DNA of 64,000 bases, taken from Mesostigma viride (Eukaryota; Streptophyta; Mesostigmatophyceae; Mesostigmatales; Mesostigmataceae). Within the stretch, counting starts at the first letter, position 1. The number at the start of each line of letters is the position of its first letter. Position numbers and translations under genes: made by a program. Of the stretch, positions 10,873 to 20,699 are shown piece by piece. The notes under the pieces are model-generated. The model had not been told where the DNA came from, did no database searches, and saw only the letters and a program-made list of their open reading frames with translations. The stretch spans positions 630,349 to 694,348 of the forward strand of contig RPFO01000050.1 in NCBI GenBank assembly GCA_009746045.1. The letters run 5' to 3'.

Positions 10873-12447
10873 ATGGGAAGCGTAGTGAAGGCCGGTTCAC
10901 GCCGAGAGAAACGCAGCGCTGCCGATCCAAGAGTGCAGCCGTGCACGAAGCTCGCAAAGCTGCCTGCAGCAGCACCACCACCGCCGGCAGCGCCGACAAT
11001 CCTGCCCCCGACAGCACTCCCTTCAACAACCGCCACAGCATCGGTGCCATCATCCATGTTGCCTGCGCAAAGAGCAGATGAAGACATGGCCTCGGTAGAG
11101 GCGGCGCTGGCCGCGCTCCTTGCCAAGAAGGAGGCAATGATTGCAGCCAGAAAGGCAGCCGATGTCTCCCATGCAACCCCTGAAGTAAGTCTCAGGAGTG
11201 GGTGGGGTTGTAAACCTGGACATGGTTACGAGTGGTGTGATTTGGGGGGTTGCAAACAGGGGTAGTTCATGAGTGGGCAGAGTGGGGGCTGTGGGAAATT
11301 GGGGTTATTTATGAGTGGAGGGGCTGTAAACTGGGTTGTTTTTTAGTGGGCTGAGCGGGGGCTGTTGGGGGGTTGTCAACCGCGTTATTTATGTGGGCTG
11401 GGCGGGGGCTGTCGGAAACTGGGATTATTTATGAGTGGGCAGTGTGTGAAACTGTTTTTTTTTTTTTTTTTAACAACTGATTGAGGAGGTTGTAAACACT
11501 TGGGATTATTTATGAGGGGGGGGGGACTGTAAACTCGGTGGCATTTGAGGTGGCTGAGTGGCGCACTCGTTTTTCATAGCCCCCGGGGGCTGTGGAGAAC
11601 TGGGGTTAATATGAGGGGGAAGGTTGTAAACTGCATGGGTGGTTTATGAGTGGGCTGAGTGGGGGGCTGTAGGAACCTGGGCTTATTTATGAGAGGGGGG
11701 GTCTAAACTGGTGTGGTTTATGTCAGAGTGGGCTGAGTGGGGCTGTAGGAAACTGGGATAATGTGTGGGTGGGTGGGTTGTATTTAACTGGATTGTTTAT
11801 GAGTGGGCTGAGCAGGGGCTGTCATAAACTGGGATTATTTATGAGTAGGCAGTGTGTGAAAAGTGGGTTTTTTTGTTTTTGATTACTGATTGAGGGGGTT
11901 GTAAACCATTGGGATTATTTATGAGGGGGGGCGGGTTGGAAACTGGGTGGTTTATGGGTGGCTGAGTGGTGACTGTGGGAAACTGGGGTTATTTATGAGA
12001 GGGGGGTCTAAACTGGGGTGGTTTAAGTCAGAGTGGGCTGAGTGGGGGCTGTGGGAAACTGGGATAGTGTATGAGTGGGGGGGGTCTAAACTGGGTTGTT
12101 CATGAGTGGGCTGAGCGGGGGCTGTCAGAACCTGGGATTATTTATGAGTGGGCAGTGTGTGAAACTGGGATTTTTTTTTATTTTTTTTAATGAGTGATTG
12201 CAATTTTACAACCCCCTCATGAGGGGGTTGTAAACACTGGGATTATGAGTTTGCGGGCGGGGGAGGCCGCCTTGCTGTTCTTGAAACCCATTCAAGGATG
12301 TTCTAGGCAACACGTTGATTTTGATGTGCAACATTTCTATTGATCGAGGCTGTGAAAGGCTATGACACATCTTGAGTGTTTAAACTTGCCTTTTTTTTCT
12401 GCTCACAGGGAGACAAGGTGCCGGCCTCCTCGTCGTCGTCCACTTGA
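10873..12447 (+). CDS. Small two-exon gene inside the CACTA element (~116 aa)
   Basis: Exon 1 (10873-11184) encodes a basic N-terminus, a Pro/Ala-rich stretch (AAAPPPPAAPTILPP) and an Ala/Lys helix (MASVEAALAALLAKKEAM) that may form a short coiled coil. The donor GAA|GTAAGT at 11185 and acceptor CTCACAG at 12408 are strong and both phase 0. Exon 2 (12409-12447) adds 12 residues ending in five Ser and a Thr, then TGA. AATAAA occurs at 12757. It could instead be the last two exons of a longer gene whose upstream exons I cannot define. No family is recognised; a TNPA-like DNA-binding role is possible but unproven. Confidence 0.55.
11185..12408. repeat. Minisatellite-filled intron
   Basis: Nearly the whole 1.2-kb intron is built of degenerate copies of a ~50-60 bp G-rich unit (GGGCTGAGTGGGGGCTGT, GAAACTGGGATTATTTATGA). 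The plus (transcribed) strand is G-rich, with several runs of G. Confidence 0.8.
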
Positions 12448-12902
12448 CATCGTCATCTAGGCACTACGGCTGCGCATGTTTGTTTTTGTTTTCTTGATCT
12501 ATACCGAGCGCTTTCTTGTTCATGAATTGGTTACTAGGGTGCGGTGGCAGATGAGACAATTGACACCAACCATCCGTTCATGTTTCTTGCGCATGTGCGT
12601 TTTTTAATGCATTCCAGGAACATTCCGAGATTTCTGTCACGCAACGACAAGCGCCAAGCCGGCGTTTGCAAATTGTCACTGATCGATAATCACATTTGAA
12701 GAATGAAGAATCAAGACTGAAGAATGAAGATCTGTTACATTTATCTTTATATTTGTAATAAAGAAATCGCGAGGCGTGCTTTTCATCCGTTTTGCTTTGG
12801 AATGTGTTCTGATATATCTGTGTGACATGTCACGATATATCTGTGTGATATGTCATGATCGCCCGTGGTTTTATGTCACTGTTTTCTCCCTAGATTTATC
12901 AG

Positions 12903-13145
12903 AGACAATGTCACGGATTTTGTCGCCCTTTTTTCCTGATATATCAGTGACAATGTCACGGATTTTGTCACCCTTTTTTTCGTGATATATCAGTGATAAT
13001 GTCACGGATTTGTCACCCTTTTTTTCGTGATATATCAGTGATAATGTCACGGATTTGTCACCCTTTTTTTCGTGATATATCAGTGATAATGTCACGGATT
13101 TGTCACCCTTTTTTTCGTGATATATCAGTGATAATGTCACGGATT
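12903..13145. repeat. 45-bp tandem repeat in the CACTA right subterminal region
   Basis: TCACGGATTT starts at 12911, 12956, 13002, 13047, 13092 and 13137, a 45-46 bp period. Each unit holds TGTCAC words and a CGTGATATATCAGTGA segment. The units resemble candidate transposase-binding sites. Confidence 0.9.
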
Positions 13146-13384
13146 TTGTCAGTGCGTTTTGTCAAGTCGTGACATTGATATTTTGTGATAATTTCCTTGT
13201 TTTTGTCACAAAGATAATCACAGAATATGCTGGTTTTATCACATGATTTGTCACGAAATGTCACAGAATATCACAGTTTTGTCACAAAAAATCACAAAGT
13301 GTCACATTTTGTCACATCCACATCACAGAATGTCACGTGATATGTCACAAAATATCACAAAATGTCACACCCCCCTTCCTAGTG

Positions 13385-14042
13385 TCCCCCCTCCATTGCC
13401 ATACAGTATACATAGCCCCACCATGTCCCCCTCGCTGCCCCCCATGCACCCCCTACCCCCCCGCCGCCGCCGCCGCCGAGGAAGACCACCCATGCAGCCC
13501 CCCCCCCCCCCCGCCGACGACGAGGATGCCAACACCCTCCCACCCCCTCCCTAGCTCCCCCCACAGCAACCGCCACCATGCACCCCTCCCACCGCCACAG
13601 CCCACCACGCCCTTCCGCCCACCACCACCCCTCTCGATCCTCCCCACCACCATTGCCATAGCCCCACCACGTCCCCCTCGCCCCCCCCCCCCCTAGCCCC
13701 CCCCCGCCGCCGCCGATCGAGGAAGATCACCCAGCCCCCCCCGCCGCTGACGAGGATGCCGACAACCTCCCACCCCCCTCCCTCCTCCCCACCACCGTAC
13801 CCGCCACCGCCCCTCCCACCGCCACAGCCCACCACCTCCGCCCACCACCCTCCTCTCCCTCCCCCCACCATGCATCTGCCATAACCATGGCAGCCCCCCT
13901 CGCTGCGCCCGGCCCCCCCCTTCCCCCCCGCCGCCGACGACGCCGAGGATTATCTCCCCGCCCCGCCCCCCACCGCCGCTAACGAGCTAGGATGCCGACA
14001 CCCTCCCACCCCCCTCCCTCCTCCCCACCACCGTACCCGCCT
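13385..14042. repeat. C-rich tandem array, ~230-236 bp period
   Basis: GATGCC anchors fall at 13525, 13755 and 13991, plus 5605 on the other side of the CACTA element. The array is interrupted by T2 at 14043, and its continuation (CACCACCCCTCCCACCGCC) reappears at about 53635. Open frames here are Pro-rich low complexity and are not called. Confidence 0.85.
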
Positions 14043-14436
14043 GAGTTGGTGGCCGAGAGTTTGCTCAGTTGGCCAAGAGTTTGCTCACTTGGGTGCCAAA
14101 CTCACAAAGTAACGTAAAATCAACGAAATAACTGCATACAATTAGCCTTTTGGCCTAGCCCATTCAATTATTCCGTCAAACCCCGCCCCCCCCCCCCCCC
14201 CCCCCCTTATTCCCGCTGGTATAGTACAAAAGCCTGAATTCCTGGCTGCCTTCAGGAGCTTGGGAGGCAGCCGTTGATTGTAAACAAATGCCATGCCAGT
14301 TGTAACAACTCCTTGGAATAATTTCAGTGAAACAAGTAATAATTCATGCAAGCTCACACCATTTGCATGATACATATCGTAAGCACTTTTGTAATGCCAT
14401 TCTTAATTTCCTTTAATTTGCAGTTTGCCATGCCCA

Positions 14437-14567
14437 TTAATATTCCCCCATGCCCGGCCCCATGCCTGCCATTCCCCCCATACCCCCCATGCCCCCCATG
14501 CCCCCCATGCCCCCCATGCCCCCCATTCCCCCCATGCCTGGCATGCCTGGCATGCCTGGCATGCCTG

Positions 14568-14648
<81 letters not shown>

Positions 14649-14649
14649 A

Positions 14650-14680
<31 letters not shown>

Positions 14681-14712
14681 CTCATGCCCATGCCCATGCC
14701 CATGCTGCCCAT

Positions 14713-14800
<88 letters not shown>

Positions 14801-16549
14801 CCACCCATGCTGCCCATGCCGCCCATGCCACCCATTCCCGTGCCATTCATACCCATGCCAACCATACTCGTGCCATCTGTGCCCATGCTATTCATGCCCT
14901 GCATGCCAAACATGCCCATGTTTGCATCCTGCGTGCCAGTGCAGCCCATGCCCTTGCCCTCGCTACCCTTGCCCTTGCCCATGATGTCGTCGCCCATGCC
15001 ACCAAGTGAGTCTTCTGATTTAGGCTTTTTTGTAGGCTTGGACTGCGTCTCTGTGTTCGTAAGATCCACGAATGCTTTTCTATCCTTGCGGGCATGCTTG
15101 GCAGTTGGCAGTTCCGGTGTGAGTGAAGCACGCTTGGCAGGCGATTCTGGCACGAGGGATGCACGCCTGTGGGCAGCCGGCTTTCCTGGCGTGAGTGATG
15201 CACGCCTGGCAGCTGGAGATGCTGGCACGGGTGATGCCAGCTTGGGCACCTTTGCAGGGCGAGAAGACTGCCATCCCGGTGCCTCATCGAAAGGAAAAGG
15301 GGCTGAATCATTGCCCACACGGCAGAACGCAGCCGGATACTTGGAGAACTGCTGCACATCAAGCGTGGCCAAGAGACGTTCACCAACTGCCAAGGTGGCA
15401 TCCCTAGCTGGCCCAGGTGGCATCGCGTAGGGCTTGCCGTTTGCGTCAAGAGCTTGGGTGAAAGGCATGCCTTTGCCATCAAGGGGGAGCTTGACAAACA
15501 CAAAAGGGCAAATTCCATCAATGATGGGGCGCTGACTCGAGCGTTGCTTAAGGCCCTTCAGGTTGGAGACTGTGGTTTTGGCCATCAAGAAGCCTGCACC
15601 TTCAACCACTGAAACGACTACGTATGTCGCTTGGGGTCGTGCACTTGCAAAGATGGAGCCGCGCTCGATGGTAGGTGCTGTCCCAGAACAATCCCGGCTG
15701 ATGTCAGCTGAACGCAGCAGTGTATCACCCGCAGCCGCTACCTGGCCACTGCCATGGGCATGTTGATGGCCATGTTCATCGCCCTTGGCATCGCCGTGGG
15801 CACGGCCATCGTCACTGGCATCGGCATCGGTTTGACCATCAACGTGATCGCCGCTACCATCGACCTTGGTGTCGGCATCTCTGTCGCCTTGCTTGTTCAA
15901 ATCCGGCACATCCCTGCATGTAACAAGTAACGCGTTCCGGCAGCACCAATGAACGTTGCACATAATGCATGAATGCACATACGTCATGCACATATAAACA
16001 TGCAGCGACAAAGAAACATTTCGAAACCTGCGAGTTCCCGCGAATGCATGACCGCTATATACGGCAAAACGAAAGTCCGCAGCAGGCAGCCTGTCATGAT
16101 TTCAAAAATACGTCGCCCTGTACCTGCTCACTTGTCATGGCCTCCTTTCGCCCACATAAAAGGGCACGGTCCAGTTCGTCAAGGTCAGTTCCTTCCAATC
16201 TGGCCTCCTCCCCAGCTCAGAGAAGGGCCCTATCCTCAGCCTCCTCAGCATCTTCTTCCCCATCAGCGTGGGCTTCTTTGTCATCAGCCCGCTCTTGTCG
16301 ATTCCTTTCGCGCTATCCCTGTCAAGCTGATTGCCCGGGTCATCCGGAGCGACTTTCCTGGCGACCTTCGTATCGCCGCAGCATTCCTTGCACAGAATTG
16401 TCTGTCCAAAACCCTCTTCTCCCACGCCGACGCCACAAAAAACATGCATCCACTTGCCGCACGTACGTGCACTTGTGGACTGGGCCAACCATGTTTTTGC
16501 AACCACCCCCGCATAATTGCATGGTTTCGGTGCCCATTGTGGCAGCCAT
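14437..16549 (-). pseudogene. PHD-like zinc-finger protein with (Gly-Met)n tail, gene of T2
   Basis: Read from the ATG at 16549: Cys-x3-Cys (LCGGGCK), then H-x-C, then CGKWMHVFCG and LCKECC with the spacing H-x2-C-x14-C-x2-C, matching the end of a PHD-type finger. One extra base near 16460 puts the two halves of the finger in different frames. An intron probably follows (donor AGCAG|GTACAG near 16120, acceptor ACATGCAG near 15917), but the joined phase is imperfect. The second exon encodes an Asp/His-rich linker, a folded-looking ~110-residue part (YVVVSVVEGAGFLMAK ...), several S/T-P-x-K-type basic repeats (ARRASLTPGK) and a long Gly-Met repeat, ending at 14437. Element A lies 13 bp upstream of the ATG. 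It is probably damaged; if the frameshift is a base-call error it may be intact. Confidence 0.6.
14557..14811. repeat. CATGCC hexanucleotide microsatellite
   Basis: About 40 near-perfect copies of (CATGCC)n code for (GM)n on the minus strand. The reads on all other frames (Met-Pro, His-Ala, Cys-Pro) are shadows. Confidence 0.9.
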
Positions 16550-16562
16550 TTCCGCTTGTTCT

Positions 16563-17045
16563 AGTTGGTTGGAGACCCATCTAGGGTCCACATGGGTCCT
16601 CAGAGATAGAGGATCTTGTACAGATTACTACAATATACTTTATTGTAGTATTAGACCAATGGCTGTACTTCACTAGTACTCGCCAATGGGATAACGCCAC
16701 GTAGAATGTGTGGGCGTCTCCCAGGCCTCCACGTCACCGGCTGGTCAAGGGCCGGTGTAGTCCTGTCAAGAGGACTGAGCCGACTATCGTCCAATCGTAT
16801 GCGCATCCATGCCTTGGAACCTTCTAGAGGATTCTAGAAGTATCTAACACGCGGCATGCACTGAACTACATGGAATGCATGTCCACGTAGGATATTCAGC
16901 AAGACTGATGAAGGTGCCAAGCGCAACAAGTTCTTATGCGCAACGAAGACGAATTATGAAACAACAGCAATAACGTATGAGAACAATAAAGAGAACGTTC
17001 ATTCCATGCTTTCTGATTTACATCGCATTCCATTTATTTGCAACT
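16563..17045 (+). repeat. Element A 5' LTR
   Basis: 483 bp, AGTTG...CAACT. Differs from the 3' copy at CAACGAAG/CAATGAAG and GCAATAACG/GCAACAACG. Contains TACTTTATTGTAGTATTAG and AATAAAGAGAACG. Confidence 0.93.
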
Positions 17046-17055
17046 TGTATTCATT

Positions 17056-18311
17056 TCTATGTCTTCGGACGACGATCTTTCAGAGCCGCGGTCTGGCCCT
17101 GGTGAGCACGGACCAGCTCAGATTTCTGTCAACCCTGGCCCAGGCGAGCACGGGGATGACAATACAGATATGTCCGACCAGCCCCGGGAAGAGGGCTGCG
17201 GACAGGGAAGTACTAGTAGTGACAACCATGCAGCGTAAGCGTGATAAGGTGCTTCGGCGGGAGAGCTTGCTTCAGGAGGCGAAGCTGCTGTCGGCGATCA
17301 AGAAGTGGGTTCCAGCCCCGCTGGTACCTGGTGCTATTCAAGCAGACCGGGATCGTTTTGTAGCTTCGCTTGGGCCGTTTTTCCGCAGGCTCGCGGGCAA
17401 CCGAGACATTATTCCGGACTGGCTGGAGTTTCTTCGCGGAACTCCGCTGGGAGACCGCGAAAAGAACCACCCGGAGTGGATTTCATTGCTGGATCGCGCA
17501 CAACGTCTGCGGTGGTCGCCGTTTGAGTTTCTGCGTCGGGCGAGGGAGACTTTTCTCCGATCTATTACTACCAAAACCTGCGACGAGATCGAGGAATTTG
17601 TAGATGCAAAGCCAAAGCCCGGGCAGACCATCATCGAGCACCTCAACTCTTACTACGACACGCTGGAGAAGCAGGGGCTCCGGTGGCCTGACGAGGCGGT
17701 AAATCTCCGATGGATCCAAAACTGTGCTTTACATATCTGAGTCCGAGAAGCGGAATTTAGTCGCCAACTGCCGCGGTTACCTGAGCGACACTCATCGATG
17801 CAGAGCTCACCTCAAGGAGCTCTTGACGAACCAAACCCGTGTTTCCAGAGAAGGAGGTGCCGCGGAGGTACCTCGTGTCGCCATGGTGATGGAGCAGCAA
17901 AGGGAAATCTTCTGCTACAACTGCGGGCAGCCCGGGCACACACGCCGCGCATGTAAGGGTAAGGTTGTCGCTAATTCTGAGTCCTTCCCTCCTTGCACTT
18001 TTTGTAACAAGACTAACCATCTGGCTAAGGATTGCTACTTTCGCAAGTGCAAGTCTTGTGGCAATCCTGGTCATGCTGCGTCTGCCTGCAGGAGTAAGGC
18101 TGGCGCTGGAGTAAGGATACCCAGATGGAAGTGCTCAAGCTGCTGCAGCAGATCTCCCAAGCCGTCAAGAGCGGTGCCCTTCGTGGTGGTGACGCTTCTC
18201 AGCCGCGTGGTGGTGACGCTTCCCAGCCGCGTGGTGGTGATGCTTCTCAGCCGCGGGGTGGCAATAACTCTCATGGCCGCAAGAGGAAGCAGCAGCAGAA
18301 AAACTAGATGA
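17056..18311 (+). pseudogene. Element A gag (frameshifted), with three CCHC zinc knuckles
   Basis: The first ATG after the LTR (17056) opens a 59-residue acidic leader (MSSDDDLSEPRSGPGEHG) that stops at 17235. A second frame entered at about 17229 (MQRKRDKVLRRES) carries the capsid-like helical region with Trp/Arg-rich blocks to 17740. A third frame from 17724 has the nucleocapsid: CYNCGQPGHTRRAC, CTFCNKTNHLAKDC and CKSCGNPGHAASAC, all C-x2-C-x4-H-x4-C. The tail shifts frame again (18125) into four RGGDASQP-like repeats and a basic end. Leader and capsid overlap (ATG across a TAA), which could be real translational coupling. The later shifts look like damage. Confidence 0.8.
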
Positions 18312-20699
18312 TCCTCTCTGTTTATATAACCCCTACAGCGTCCTTATGGACGTTGATCGATGAGAGTGGTTTCATGGCAGAAGAGGCCTGCCAGGTGGTA
18401 GGGGCTCCAGCAGTAACTCCTACTGACCGTATAGCTGCCCCAGTGAGCAGCAGTAAAAGTGCCCCTGTTTGTGGCATTCCTATCCATGCCTGGAATAAAA
18501 AGAGTACCCCAGAGGGAACTCTTTCTGTAAATAATACATGTGGATCTGTTCCTGTTTGTAGACAGATGCCACTGTCACAGTGTTGCCCAAGTGAGCAACA
18601 TATCTGTGAACAATACATGTGGTGCAGCTCCTGCTTGTAGCCAAGCACCCATTGATATTGTTAACAGTCAAGCTCCTCAGAGCAATAATCCTTGTTATAT
18701 TGATAATAAAAACTTGGACTCTTGCTCTGCCATGCAGGAACGTGGATGCCCATCCATGTCCTGAAGAGCCATCACCTAATGATTGTATTAAGGGGACTCG
18801 CACTTCCAAAAGCCTGAAAAACTGACTTTAATGAATATCAGTTCCAATGCACTCGGGAACCATCTAGTGATGATTGAGTACCATAAATATGATGTTTGGA
18901 CATTCATGCCACCACTTGTTGGGGGTACTACCCCCAACCACGCACCGGTGGCGAGCTAAAAATAGAAAAAGACGCTATTTATGAGATATTTTGCCCAAGA
19001 CAAACCACTTATCCAAATGACCTGCCCATACATTTCTGCAAAGTTCCCCCACTTTTTTAAAAGCTGGGCTATTTATATGGCCAAAATGGTCACATTTGTT
19101 TGAGTTATTAATTTTCCCGCAAAATGGGTACTTTTTTGAGCCAAAAAAAATAAATCAAATCATTAACACATCAGATTGGGTCATCCATACATTTTATATT
19201 CCACTGAGCTAGTGGGGGGAAACACAACCCCAAAGTTTGAGCTCATTCTGACAAGCGTAGCTCAAGTTATTGATTTTCCTGTGATGCCACCTGGGTAGAC
19301 GCTAAAAGAGAATTGAGCTAGTGCTGAGCCAAAATGACATCTGTTTTGCTACCCTAGACACCCAAAAACATGCCCACTTAGATCACGGAGTGTGAGGAGG
19401 ATGTCCGGAGCGTCATACGCCCCACCCCTCCATCGGCACAGCCCGCCTTGTGAGTCTACCCTTAACAACAAGGCTGGTAGGACGACACGCCTGAGCAGCA
19501 TATGTCATGCCTATCTCAGGCTAATAATGTGTGATTTTGTGCCAACAACCAAGTTGTTCCACCCAACAACACATTAAAAACCCTCTTCCAAAATGCCCAA
19601 CAAGCCGGACATGTGGAGGACCACACACCACGCAGTATATAAAGAGAAAATAAGCTGACTTTTTATCCAGCCAACCTGTGGCTAGCTGCTCTGGTTAGCA
19701 TGACAAAGGCTATCATTTACTCAGTGGGAAAGGTGAAGAGACAATTGGAACAACCTACCTGACGCATGTGCCACCAAAGCATTGTGTCCCGCAAAATGCA
19801 CACTGCCTCCTTTCTAACAAGCACGAGCCACTTTCTTTAGGAGACAGGTGCCAGCTCGTCAGTGTCTGGGGAAAATGATGCCGCTGCTTAGGAAGACCGC
19901 GTGAATTTCCTCGAACACAACTGTCTATAAAGCAAAAGAAATTTCAGAGAAGCATGGAAATAAAAGCATTACACCTTCCCGACAGGTTGTGGGCCACGCG
20001 CTGCAGCAAGCCAGCCACGTCACAGACGAACTTGCTAAAAAACATCCAGGAATCCAGCGATGCAGCGCCAGGACCCGCAACTTCATGGCTGCATCTGGCC
20101 GGAAAGAAGGCAAAAAGCTTACGCTCAACGAGCTAAGAAAGCAGGAAAGCGCTATCTTAGGACCTTTAATGCAAGAACGTACCATAACGGGCACTTATTC
20201 GTGCCCAGGCGCACAAGAAAGGCCACCCTTTCATGGAGAGGTCGGGCGCGCATCGCGCAGGCCTAATGTCATCTTACCGCAAAATGACGGGAAAGGTAAA
20301 GATAGCAGCGGGAATTTTTACGGCTTTAGAAACATCATTAAACTAGCTTCCATTAGGACCATCAAAACTGGCAACAATCGACAATCACACCTGCAGGCAT
20401 CCATTATACTTTATTCATCCCGACAGAAATTCAGGCCGGACCCCCCCTGCCGATGGTAAAGAAAAAGAGCCCGCGACATTATAAATCGCAACTATCCCAC
20501 CATATTAATTAGAATCAGTAACTAATTTTCTCCAAGAATCGAGCATTTTTTCTGCTTTCCGCGAGCCAGATTTGTCACGTTTCGTCTAAAAGCAGTCGCC
20601 ATGGCCACTTCCGCAAGGGGTGCGCGCACCGTGCACCCACTTTTCACGGTACGGAGGGTACCGCGGAATTTTTTTGGCGCGGAAAATATTCGCCGCGCC
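18312..20699. other. Element A, region expected to hold protease; mostly non-coding
   Basis: 2.4 kb lies between gag and integrase. Protease and the pre-integrase segment should be here, but no DSG-type active site is visible. From about 18830 the sequence is AT-rich and unlike the flanks, and 20640-20700 is GC-rich with hairpin-prone words (GGCGCGG ... CCGCGCC). A further insertion is likely, but I could not find matching ends. Confidence 0.45.

Larger units (their letters stand above)
5719..13384. mobile_element. CACTA (EnSpm) superfamily DNA transposon, 7.67 kb, apparently non-autonomous
   Basis: Termini are CACTAGGAAGGGG at 5719 and CCCCTTCCTAGTG ending at 13384. The terminal 31 bp match in inverted orientation except for two bases. 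Large subterminal arrays of GTGACA/TGTCAC words follow on both sides, as is typical for this superfamily. The flanks share only TC (5717-5718 and 13385-13386), so the duplication is at best 2 bp. An uninterrupted array unit downstream (13755 onward) gives the empty site. Only one small two-exon gene is seen inside, with no TNP2-like transposase core, so the element is probably non-autonomous or carries a badly decayed transposase. Confidence 0.88.

Noticed and set aside
13243-13875. Pro-rich and Gly-rich frames in the C-rich array
   Set aside because: Low-complexity reading of a tandem satellite, with frames lost between units.
14346-15430. Long plus-strand frames of Met-Pro, Cys-Pro and His-Ala repeats
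   Set aside because: They are alternative readings of the CATGCC microsatellite; only the minus-strand frame continues into non-repetitive protein-like sequence with a finger and splice signals.
19989-20459. 156-codon frame with ELAKKHPG and KLTLNELRKQ
   Set aside because: No ATG at a sensible place and no family; it lies in a probable non-coding insertion within element A.
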